A DNA stretch of 64,000 nucleotides from the NCBI RefSeq assembly GCF_037975245.1, contig NC_092569.1:21294001-21358000 (forward strand). Reading direction: 5' to 3'. Origin of the DNA: Apostichopus japonicus (lineage: Eukaryota; Echinodermata; Holothuroidea; Aspidochirotida; Stichopodidae). The position numbers and the translations under genes were made by a program. Within the stretch, counting starts at the first letter, position 1. Each line of letters opens with the position of its first letter. Shown one piece after another: positions 22,627-33,800 of the stretch. The notes beneath the pieces were generated by a model. It had not been told where the DNA came from. It saw only the letters and a list, made by a program, of their open reading frames with translations, and made no database searches.

Positions 22627-23780
22627 TATCTCAGTCCATACAGTGGCGCGACGGCTTGGCGCACTGTAAGAGCTGATGAGCGAGACTCTCTTTTGCATCG
22701 CTGGTTCGAACCCCGGTGGCGGCGTCTTTTGCCGATCTTTTACAGCGGGTGCCTGCATAGGGAGCTGCAAGTGTCAGTTAATCGGCCTAGTATCTCAGTC
22801 CATACAGTGGCGCGATGGCTTGGCGCACTGTAAGAGCTGATGAGCGAGACTCTCTTTTGCATCGCTGGTTCGAACCCCGGTGGCGGCGTCTTTTGCCGAT
22901 CTTTTACAGCGGGTGCCTGCATAGGGAGCTGCAAGTGTTAGTTAATCGGCCTAGTATCTCAGTCCATACAGTGGCGCGATGGCTTGGCGCACTGTAAGAG
23001 CTGATGAGCGAGACTCTCTTTTGCATCGCTGGTTCGAACCCCCGGTGGCGGCGTCTTTTGCCGATCTTTTACAGCGGGTGCCTGCATAGGGAGCTGTAAG
23101 TGTTAGTTAATCGGCCTAATATCTCAGTCCATACAGTGGCGCGATGGCTTGGCGCACTGTAAGAGCTGATGAGCGAGACTCTCTTTTGCATCGCTGGTTC
23201 GAACCCCCGGTGGCGGCGTCTTTTGCCGATCTTTTACAGCGGGTGCCTGCATAGGGAGCTGTAAGTGTTAGTTAATCGGCCTAGTATCTCAGTCCATACA
23301 GTGGCGCGATGGCTTGGCGCACTGTAAGAGCTGATGAGCGAGACTCTCTTTTGCATCGCTGGTTCGAACCCCCGGTGGCGGCGTCTTTTGCCGATCTTTT
23401 TACAGCGGGTGCCTGCATAGGGAGCTGTAAGTGTTAGTTAATCGGCCTAGTATCTCAGTCCATACAGTGGCGCGATGGCTTGGCGCACTGTAAGAGCTCA
23501 TGAGCGAGACTCTCTTTTGCATCGCTGGTTCGAACCCCCGGTGGCGGCGTCTTTTGCCGATCTTTTACAGCGGGTGCCTGCATAGGGAGCTGTAAGTGTT
23601 AGTTAATCGGCCTAATATCTCAGTCCATACAGTGGCGCGATGGCTTGGCGCACTGTAAGAGCTGATGAGCGAGACTCTCTTTTGCATCGCTGGTTCGAAC
23701 CCCCGGTGGCGGCGTCTTTTGCCGATCTTTTACAGCGGGTGCCTGCATAGGGAGCTGTAAGTGTTAGTTAATCGGCCTAA
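22627..23780 (+). repeat. Satellite block A (7 units, edge variant)
   Basis: Units start at 22,627, 22,791, 22,955, 23,120, 23,285, 23,451 and 23,616. Lengths are 164-166 because several copies have five C after the B box. Diagnostic bases are T13 and C94 (GGCGGCG, keeping a CpG that is TG in most of the array), with G147 from the first copies. Units 1 and 2 have GAGCTGCAAG where later ones have GAGCTGTAAG. This is the divergent outer edge of the array. Confidence 0.95.
22644..22713 (+). promoter_or_regulatory. Pol III-type internal promoter in the first satellite unit (representative)
   Basis: The A box TGGCGCGACGG is at 22,644-22,654 and the B box GGTTCGAACCC at 22,703-22,713, with 48 bases between. 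The same pair recurs in essentially every unit. The A box of this first copy has C where later copies have T at its ninth base. T4 runs after the B box could end a short transcript. Another T4 run lies between the boxes and could end it early. Confidence 0.6.
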
Positions 23781-26700
23781 TATCTCAGTCCATACAGTGG
23801 CGCGATGGCTTGGCGCACTGTAAGAGCTGATGAGCGAGACTCTCTTTTGCATCGCTGGTTCGAACCCCGGTGGTGGCGTCTTTTGCCGATCTTTTACAGC
23901 GGCTGCCTGCATAGGGAGCTGTAAGTGTTAGTTAATCGGCCTAATATCTCAGTCCACACAGTGGCGCGATGGCTTGGCGCACTGTAAGAGCTGATGAGCG
24001 AGACTCTCTTTTGCATCGCTGGTTCGAACCCCGGTGGTGGCGTCTTTTGCCGATCTTTTACAGCGGCTGCCTGCATAGGGAGCTGTAAGTGTTAGTTAAT
24101 CGGCCTAATATCTCAGTCCACACAGTGGCGCGATGGCTTGGCGCACTGTAAGAGCTGATGAGCGAGACTCTCTTTTGCATCGCTGGTTCGAACCCCGGTG
24201 GTGGCGTCTTTTGCCGATCTTTTACAGCGGCTGCCTGCATAGGGAGCTGTAAGTGTTAGTTAATCGGCCTAATATCTCAGTCCACACAGTGGCGCGATGG
24301 CTTGGCGCACTCTAAGAGCTGATGAGCGAGACTCTCTTTTGCATCGCTGGTTCGAACCCCGGTGGTGGCGTCTTTTGCCGATCTTTTACAGCGGCTGCCT
24401 GCATAGGGAGCTGTAAGTATTAGTTAATCGGCCTAATATCTCAGTCCACACAGTGGCGCGATGGCTTGGCGCACTGTAAGAGCTGATGATCGAGACTCTC
24501 TTTTGCATCGCTGGTTCGAACCCCGGTGGTGGCGTCTTTTGCCGATCTTTTACAGCGGCTGCCTGCATAGGGAGCTGTAAGTATTAGTTAATCGGCCTAA
24601 TATCTCAGTCCACACAGTGGCGCGATGGCTTGGCGCACTGTAAGAGCTGATGATCGAGACTCTCTTTTGCATCGCTGGTTCGAACCCCGGTGGTGGCGTC
24701 TTTTGCCGATCTTTTACAGCGGGTGCCTGCATAGGGAGCTGTAAGTATTAGTTAATCGGCCTAATATCTCAGTCCACACAGTGGCGCGATGGCTTGGCGC
24801 ACTGTAAGAGCTGATGATCGAGACTCTCTTTTGCATCGCTGGTTCGAACCCCGGTGGTGGCGTCTTTTGCCGATCTTTTACAGCGGCTGCCTGCATAGGG
24901 AGCTGTAAGTATTAGTTAATCGGCCTACTATCTCAGTCCACACAGTGGCGCGATGGCTTGGCGCACTGTAAGAGCTGATGATCGAGACTCTCTTTTGCAT
25001 CGCTGGTTCGAACCCCGGTGGTGGCGTCTTTTGCCGATCTTTTACAGCGGGTGCCTGCATAGGGAGCTGTAAGTATTAGTTAATCGGCCTACTATCTCAG
25101 TCCACACAGTGGCGCGATGGCTTGGCGCACTGTAAGAGCTGATGAGCGAGACTCTCTTTTGCATCGCTGGTTCGAACCCCGGTGGTGGCGTCTTTTGCCG
25201 ATCTTTTACAGCGGGTGCCTGCATAGGGAGCTGTAAGTATTAGTTAATCGGCCTACTATCTCAGTCCACACAGTGGCGCGATGGCTTGGCGCACTGTAAG
25301 AGCTGATGAGCGAGACTCTCTTTTGCATCGCTGGTTCGAACCCCGGTGGTGGCGTCTTTTTGCCGATCTTTTACAGCGGCTGCCTGCATAGGGAGCTGTA
25401 AGTATTAGTTAATCGGCCTAATATCTCAGTCCACACAGTGGCGCGATGGCTTGGCGCACTCTAAGAGCTGATGAGCGAGACTCTCTTTTGCATCGCTGGT
25501 TCGAACCCCGGTGGTGGCGTCTTTTGCCGATCTTTTACAGCGGCTGCCTGCATAGGGAGCTGTAAGTATTAGTTAATCGGCCTAATATCTCAGTCCATAC
25601 AGTGGCGCGATGGCTTGGCGCACTCTAAGAGCTGATGAGCGAGACACTCTTTTGCATCGCTGGTTCGAACCCCGGTGGTGGCGTCTTTTGCCGATCTTTT
25701 ACAGCGGCTGCCTGCATAGGGAGCTGTAAGTATTAGTTAATCGGCCTAATATCTCAGTCCACACAGTGGCGCGATGGCTTGGCGCACTCTAAGAGCTGAT
25801 GAGCGAGACTCTCTTTTGCATCGCTGGTTCGAACCCCGGTGGTGGCGTCTTTTGCCGATCTTTTACAGCGGCTGCCTGCATAGGGAGCTGTAAGTATTAG
25901 TTAATCGGCCTAATATCTCAGTCCACACAGTGGCGCGATGGCTTGGCGCACTCTAAGAGCTGATGAGCGAGACTCTCTTTTGCATCGCTGGTTCGAACCC
26001 CGGTGGTGGCGTCTTTTGCCGATCTTTTACAGCGGCTGCCTGCATAGGGAGCTGTAAGTATTAGTTAATCGGCCTAATATCTCAGTCCACACAGTGGCGC
26101 GATGGCTTGGCGCACTCTAAGAGCTGATGAGCGAGACTCTCTTTTGCATCGCTGGTTCGAACCCCGGTGGTGGCGTCTTTTGCCGATCTTTTACAGCGGC
26201 TGCCTGCATAGGGAGCTGTAAGTATTAGTTAATCGGCCTAATATCTCAGTCCACACAGTGGCGCGATGGCTTGGCGCACTGTAAGAGCTGATGAGCGAGA
26301 CTCTCTTTTGCATCGCTGGTTCGAACCCCGGTGGTGGCGTCTTTTGCCGATCTTTTACAGCGGCTGCCTGCATAGGGAGCTGTAAGTATTAGTTAATCGG
26401 CCTAATATCTCAGTCCACACAGTGGCGCGATGGCTTGGCGCACTCTAAGAGCTGATGAGCGAGACTCTCTTTTGCATCGCTGGTTCGAACCCCGGTGGTG
26501 GCGTCTTTTGCCGATCTTTTACAGCGGCTGCCTGCATAGGGAGCTGTAAGTATTAGTTAATCGGCCTAATATCTCAGTCCACACAGTGGCGCGATGGCTT
26601 GGCGCACTCTAAGAGCTGATGAGCGAGACTCTCTTTTGCATCGCTGGTTCGAACCCCGGTGGTGGCGTCTTTTGCCGATCTTTTACAGCGGCTGCCTGCA

Positions 26701-27881
26701 TAGGGAGCTGTAAGTATTAGTTAATCGGCCTAATATCTCAGTCCACACAGTGGCGCGATGGCTTGGCGCACTCTAAGAGCTGATGAGCGAGACTCTCTTT
26801 TGCATCGCTGGTTCGAACCCCGGTGGTGGCGTCTTTTGCCGATCTTTTACAGCGGCTGCCTGCATAGGGAGCTGTAAGTATTAGTTAATCGGCCTAATAT
26901 CTCAGTCCACACAGTGGCGCGATGGCTTGGCGCACTCTAAGAGCTGATGAGCGAGACTCTCTTTTGCATCGCTGGTTCGAACCCCGGTGGTGGCGTCTTT
27001 TGCCGATCTTTTACAGCGGCTGCCTGCATAGGGAGCTGTAAGTATTAGTTAATCGGCCTAATATCTCAGTCCACACAGTGGCGCGATGGCTTGGCGCACT
27101 CTAAGAGCTGATGAGCGAGACTCTCTTTTGCATCGCTGGTTCGAACCCCGGTGGTGGCGTCTTTTGCCGATCTTTTACAGCGGCTGCCTGCATAGGGAGC
27201 TGTAAGTATTAGTTAATCGGCCTAATATCTCAGTCCACACAGTGGCGCGATGGCTTGGCGCACTCTAAGAGCTGATGAGCGAGACTCTCTTTTGCATCGC
27301 TGGTTCGAACCCCGGTGGTGGCGTCTTTTGCCGATCTTTTACAGCGGCTGCTTGCATAGGGAGCTGTAAGTATTAGTTAATCGGCCTACTATCTCAGTCC
27401 ACACAGTGGCGCGATGGCTTGGCGCACTCTAAGAGCTGATGATCGAGACTCTCTTTTGCATCGCTGGTTCGAACCCCGGTGGTGGCGTCTTTTGCCGATC
27501 TTTTACAGCGGGTGCCTGCATAGGGAGCTGTAAGTATTAGTTAATCGGCCTAATATCTCAGTCCACACAGTGGCGCGATGGCTTGGCGCACTCTAAGAGC
27601 TGATGAGCGAGACTCTCTTTTGCATCGCTGGTTCGAACCCCGGTGGTGGCGTCTTTTGCCGATCTTTTACAGCGGCTGCCTGCATAGGGAGCTGTAAGTA
27701 TTAGTTAATCGGCCTACTATCTCAGTCCACACAGTGGCGCGATGGCTTGGCGCACTGTAAGAGCTGATGATCGAGACTCTCTTTTGCATCGCTGGTTCGA
27801 ACCCCGGTGGTGGCGTCTTTTGCCGATCTTTTACAGCGGCTGCCTGCATAGGGAGCTGTAAGTATTAGTTAATCGGCCTAC
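23781..27881 (+). repeat. Satellite block B (25 units, mosaic variants)
   Basis: Units share T94 but mix states at other sites: C or T at 13, G or C at 40 (CACTG or CACTC), G or T at 54 (TGAGCG or TGATCG), G or C at 123, G or A at 147, and A or C at 164. The C40 state dominates from 25,422 to 27,717. T54 units occur at 24,437-25,092 and again at 27,390 and 27,718. The mixing suggests unequal exchange or conversion between subtypes. Confidence 0.92.
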
Positions 27882-30800
27882 TATCTCAGTCCACACAGTG
27901 GCGCGATGGCTTGGCGCACTGTAAGAGCTGATGAGCGAGACTCTCTTTTGCATCGCTGGTTCGAACCCCGGTGGTGGCGTCTTTTGCCGATCTTTTACAG
28001 CGGGTGCCTGCATAGGGAGCTGTAAGTATTAGTTAATCGGCCTACTATCTCAGTCCACACAGTGGCGCGATGGCTTGGCGCACTGTAAGAGCTGATGAGC
28101 GAGACTCTCTTTTGCATCGCTGGTTCGAACCCCGGTGGTGGCGTCTTTTGCCGATCTTTTACAGCGGGTGCCTGCATAGGGAGCTGTAAGTATTAGTTAA
28201 TCGGCCTACTATCTCAGTCCACACAGTGGCGCGATGGCTTGGCGCACTGTAAGAGCTGATGAGCGAGACTCTCTTTTGCATCGCTGGTTCGAACCCCGGT
28301 GGTGGCGTCTTTTGCCGATCTTTTACAGCGGGTGCCTGCATAGGGAGCTGTAAGTATTAGTTAATCGGCCTACTATCTCAGTCCACACAGTGGCGCGATG
28401 GCTTGGCGCACTGTAAGAGCTGATGAGCGAGACTCTCTTTTGCATCGCTGGTTCGAACCCCGGTGGTGGCGTCTTTTGCCGATCTTTTACAGCGGGTGCC
28501 TGCATAGGGAGCTGTAAGTATTAGTTAATCGGCCTACTATCTCAGTCCACACAGTGGCGCGATGGCTTGGCGCACTGTAAGAGCTGATGAGCGAGACTCT
28601 CTTTTGCATCGCTGGTTCGAACCCCGGTGGTGGCGTCTTTTGCCGATCTTTTACAGCGGGTGCCTGCATAGGGAGCTGTAAGTATTAGTTAATCGGCCTA
28701 CTATCTCAGTCCACACAGTGGCGCGATGGCTTGGCGCACTGTAAGAGCTGATGAGCGAGACTCTCTTTTGCATCGCTGGTTCGAACCCCGGTGGTGGCGT
28801 CTTTTGCCGATCTTTTACAGCGGGTGCCTGCATAGGGAGCTGTAAGTATTAGTTAATCGGCCTACTATCTCAGTCCACACAGTGGCGCGATGGCTTGGCG
28901 CACTGTAAGAGCTGATGAGCGAGACTCTCTTTTGCATCGCTGGTTCGAACCCCGGTGGTGGCGTCTTTTGCCGATCTTTTACAGCGGGTGCCTGCATAGG
29001 GAGCTGTAAGTATTAGTTAATCGGCCTACTATCTCAGTCCACACAGTGGCGCGATGGCTTGGCGCACTGTAAGAGCTGATGAGCGAGACTCTCTTTTGCA
29101 TCGCTGGTTCGAACCCCGGTGGTGGCGTCTTTTGCCGATCTTTTACAGCGGGTGCCTGCATAGGGAGCTGTAAGTATTAGTTAATCGGCCTACTATCTCA
29201 GTCCACACAGTGGCGCGATGGCTTGGCGCACTGTAAGAGCTGATGAGCGAGACTCTCTTTTGCATCGCTGGTTCGAACCCCGGTGGTGGCGTCTTTTGCC
29301 GATCTTTTACAGCGGGTGCCTGCATAGGGAGCTGTAAGTATTAGTTAATCGGCCTACTATCTCAGTCCACACAGTGGCGCGATGGCTTGGCGCACTGTAA
29401 GAGCTGATGAGCGAGACTCTCTTTTGCATCGCTGGTTCGAACCCCGGTGGTGGCGTCTTTTGCCGATCTTTTACAGCGGGTGCCTGCATAGGGAGCTGTA
29501 AGTATTAGTTAATCGGCCTACTATCTCAGTCCACACAGTGGCGCGATGGCTTGGCGCACTGTAAGAGCTGATGAGCGAGACTCTCTTTTGCATCGCTGGT
29601 TCGAACCCCGGTGGTGGCGTCTTTTGCCGATCTTTTACAGCGGGTGCCTGCATAGGGAGCTGTAAGTATTAGTTAATCGGCCTACTATCTCAGTCCACAC
29701 AGTGGCGCGATGGCTTGGCGCACTGTAAGAGCTGATGAGCGAGACTCTCTTTTGCATCGCTGGTTCGAACCCCGGTGGTGGCGTCTTTTGCCGATCTTTT
29801 ACAGCGGGTGCCTGCATAGGGAGCTGTAAGTATTAGTTAATCGGCCTACTATCTCAGTCCACACAGTGGCGCGATGGCTTGGCGCACTGTAAGAGCTGAT
29901 GAGCGAGACTCTCTTTTGCATCGCTGGTTCGAACCCCGGTGGTGGCGTCTTTTGCCGATCTTTTACAGCGGGTGCCTGCATAGGGAGCTGTAAGTATTAG
30001 TTAATCGGCCTACTATCTCAGTCCACACAGTGGCGCGATGGCTTGGCGCACTGTAAGAGCTGATGAGCGAGACTCTCTTTTGCATCGCTGGTTCGAACCC
30101 CGGTGGTGGCGTCTTTTGCCGATCTTTTACAGCGGGTGCCTGCATAGGGAGCTGTAAGTATTAGTTAATCGGCCTACTATCTCAGTCCACACAGTGGCGC
30201 GATGGCTTGGCGCACTGTAAGAGCTGATGAGCGAGACTCTCTTTTGCATCGCTGGTTCGAACCCCGGTGGTGGCGTCTTTTGCCGATCTTTTACAGCGGG
30301 TGCCTGCATAGGGAGCTGTAAGTATTAGTTAATCGGCCTACTATCTCAGTCCACACAGTGGCGCGATGGCTTGGCGCACTGTAAGAGCTGATGAGCGAGA
30401 CTCTCTTTTGCATCGCTGGTTCGAACCCCGGTGGTGGCGTCTTTTGCCGATCTTTTACAGCGGGTGCCTGCATAGGGAGCTGTAAGTATTAGTTAATCGG
30501 CCTACTATCTCAGTCCACACAGTGGCGCGATGGCTTGGCGCACTGTAAGAGCTGATGAGCGAGACTCTCTTTTGCATCGCTGGTTCGAACCCCGGTGGTG
30601 GCGTCTTTTGCCGATCTTTTACAGCGGGTGCCTGCATAGGGAGCTGTAAGTATTAGTTAATCGGCCTACTATCTCAGTCCACACAGTGGCGCGATGGCTT
30701 GGCGCACTGTAAGAGCTGATGAGCGAGACTCTCTTTTGCATCGCTGGTTCGAACCCCGGTGGTGGCGTCTTTTGCCGATCTTTTACAGCGGGTGCCTGCA

Positions 30801-33800
30801 TAGGGAGCTGTAAGTATTAGTTAATCGGCCTACTATCTCAGTCCACACAGTGGCGCGATGGCTTGGCGCACTGTAAGAGCTGATGAGCGAGACTCTCTTT
30901 TGCATCGCTGGTTCGAACCCCGGTGGTGGCGTCTTTTGCCGATCTTTTACAGCGGGTGCCTGCATAGGGAGCTGTAAGTATTAGTTAATCGGCCTACTAT
31001 CTCAGTCCACACAGTGGCGCGATGGCTTGGCGCACTGTAAGAGCTGATGAGCGAGACTCTCTTTTGCATCGCTGGTTCGAACCCCGGTGGTGGCGTCTTT
31101 TGCCGATCTTTTACAGCGGGTGCCTGCATAGGGAGCTGTAAGTATTAGTTAATCGGCCTACTATCTCAGTCCACACAGTGGCGCGATGGCTTGGCGCACT
31201 GTAAGAGCTGATGAGCGAGACTCTCTTTTGCATCGCTGGTTCGAACCCCGGTGGTGGCGTCTTTTGCCGATCTTTTACAGCGGGTGCCTGCATAGGGAGC
31301 TGTAAGTATTAGTTAATCGGCCTACTATCTCAGTCCACACAGTGGCGCGATGGCTTGGCGCACTGTAAGAGCTGATGAGCGAGACTCTCTTTTGCATCGC
31401 TGGTTCGAACCCCGGTGGTGGCGTCTTTTGCCGATCTTTTACAGCGGGTGCCTGCATAGGGAGCTGTAAGTATTAGTTAATCGGCCTACTATCTCAGTCC
31501 ACACAGTGGCGCGATGGCTTGGCGCACTGTAAGAGCTGATGAGCGAGACTCTCTTTTGCATCGCTGGTTCGAACCCCGGTGGTGGCGTCTTTTGCCGATC
31601 TTTTACAGCGGGTGCCTGCATAGGGAGCTGTAAGTATTAGTTAATCGGCCTACTATCTCAGTCCACACAGTGGCGCGATGGCTTGGCGCACTGTAAGAGC
31701 TGATGAGCGAGACTCTCTTTTGCATCGCTGGTTCGAACCCCGGTGGTGGCGTCTTTTGCCGATCTTTTACAGCGGGTGCCTGCATAGGGAGCTGTAAGTA
31801 TTAGTTAATCGGCCTACTATCTCAGTCCACACAGTGGCGCGATGGCTTGGCGCACTGTAAGAGCTGATGAGCGAGACTCTCTTTTGCATCGCTGGTTCGA
31901 ACCCCGGTGGTGGCGTCTTTTGCCGATCTTTTACAGCGGGTGCCTGCATAGGGAGCTGTAAGTATTAGTTAATCGGCCTACTATCTCAGTCCACACAGTG
32001 GCGCGATGGCTTGGCGCACTGTAAGAGCTGATGAGCGAGACTCTCTTTTGCATCGCTGGTTCGAACCCCGGTGGTGGCGTCTTTTGCCGATCTTTTACAG
32101 CGGGTGCCTGCATAGGGAGCTGTAAGTATTAGTTAATCGGCCTACTATCTCAGTCCACACAGTGGCGCGATGGCTTGGCGCACTGTAAGAGCTGATGAGC
32201 GAGACTCTCTTTTGCATCGCTGGTTCGAACCCCGGTGGTGGCGTCTTTTGCCGATCTTTTACAGCGGGTGCCTGCATAGGGAGCTGTAAGTATTAGTTAA
32301 TCGGCCTACTATCTCAGTCCACACAGTGGCGCGATGGCTTGGCGCACTGTAAGAGCTGATGAGCGAGACTCTCTTTTGCATCGCTGGTTCGAACCCCGGT
32401 GGTGGCGTCTTTTGCCGATCTTTTACAGCGGGTGCCTGCATAGGGAGCTGTAAGTATTAGTTAATCGGCCTACTATCTCAGTCCACACAGTGGCGCGATG
32501 GCTTGGCGCACTGTAAGAGCTGATGAGCGAGACTCTCTTTTGCATCGCTGGTTCGAACCCCGGTGGTGGCGTCTTTTGCCGATCTTTTACAGCGGGTGCC
32601 TGCATAGGGAGCTGTAAGTATTAGTTAATCGGCCTACTATCTCAGTCCACACAGTGGCGCGATGGCTTGGCGCACTGTAAGAGCTGATGAGCGAGACTCT
32701 CTTTTGCATCGCTGGTTCGAACCCCGGTGGTGGCGTCTTTTGCCGATCTTTTACAGCGGGTGCCTGCATAGGGAGCTGTAAGTATTAGTTAATCGGCCTA
32801 CTATCTCAGTCCACACAGTGGCGCGATGGCTTGGCGCACTGTAAGAGCTGATGAGCGAGACTCTCTTTTGCATCGCTGGTTCGAACCCCGGTGGTGGCGT
32901 CTTTTGCCGATCTTTTACAGCGGGTGCCTGCATAGGGAGCTGTAAGTATTAGTTAATCGGCCTACTATCTCAGTCCACACAGTGGCGCGATGGCTTGGCG
33001 CACTGTAAGAGCTGATGAGCGAGACTCTCTTTTGCATCGCTGGTTCGAACCCCGGTGGTGGCGTCTTTTGCCGATCTTTTACAGCGGGTGCCTGCATAGG
33101 GAGCTGTAAGTATTAGTTAATCGGCCTACTATCTCAGTCCACACAGTGGCGCGATGGCTTGGCGCACTGTAAGAGCTGATGAGCGAGACTCTCTTTTGCA
33201 TCGCTGGTTCGAACCCCGGTGGTGGCGTCTTTTGCCGATCTTTTACAGCGGGTGCCTGCATAGGGAGCTGTAAGTATTAGTTAATCGGCCTACTATCTCA
33301 GTCCACACAGTGGCGCGATGGCTTGGCGCACTGTAAGAGCTGATGAGCGAGACTCTCTTTTGCATCGCTGGTTCGAACCCCGGTGGTGGCGTCTTTTGCC
33401 GATCTTTTACAGCGGGTGCCTGCATAGGGAGCTGTAAGTATTAGTTAATCGGCCTACTATCTCAGTCCACACAGTGGCGCGATGGCTTGGCGCACTGTAA
33501 GAGCTGATGAGCGAGACTCTCTTTTGCATCGCTGGTTCGAACCCCGGTGGTGGCGTCTTTTGCCGATCTTTTACAGCGGGTGCCTGCATAGGGAGCTGTA
33601 AGTATTAGTTAATCGGCCTACTATCTCAGTCCACACAGTGGCGCGATGGCTTGGCGCACTGTAAGAGCTGATGAGCGAGACTCTCTTTTGCATCGCTGGT
33701 TCGAACCCCGGTGGTGGCGTCTTTTGCCGATCTTTTACAGCGGGTGCCTGCATAGGGAGCTGTAAGTATTAGTTAATCGGCCTACTATCTCAGTCCACAC

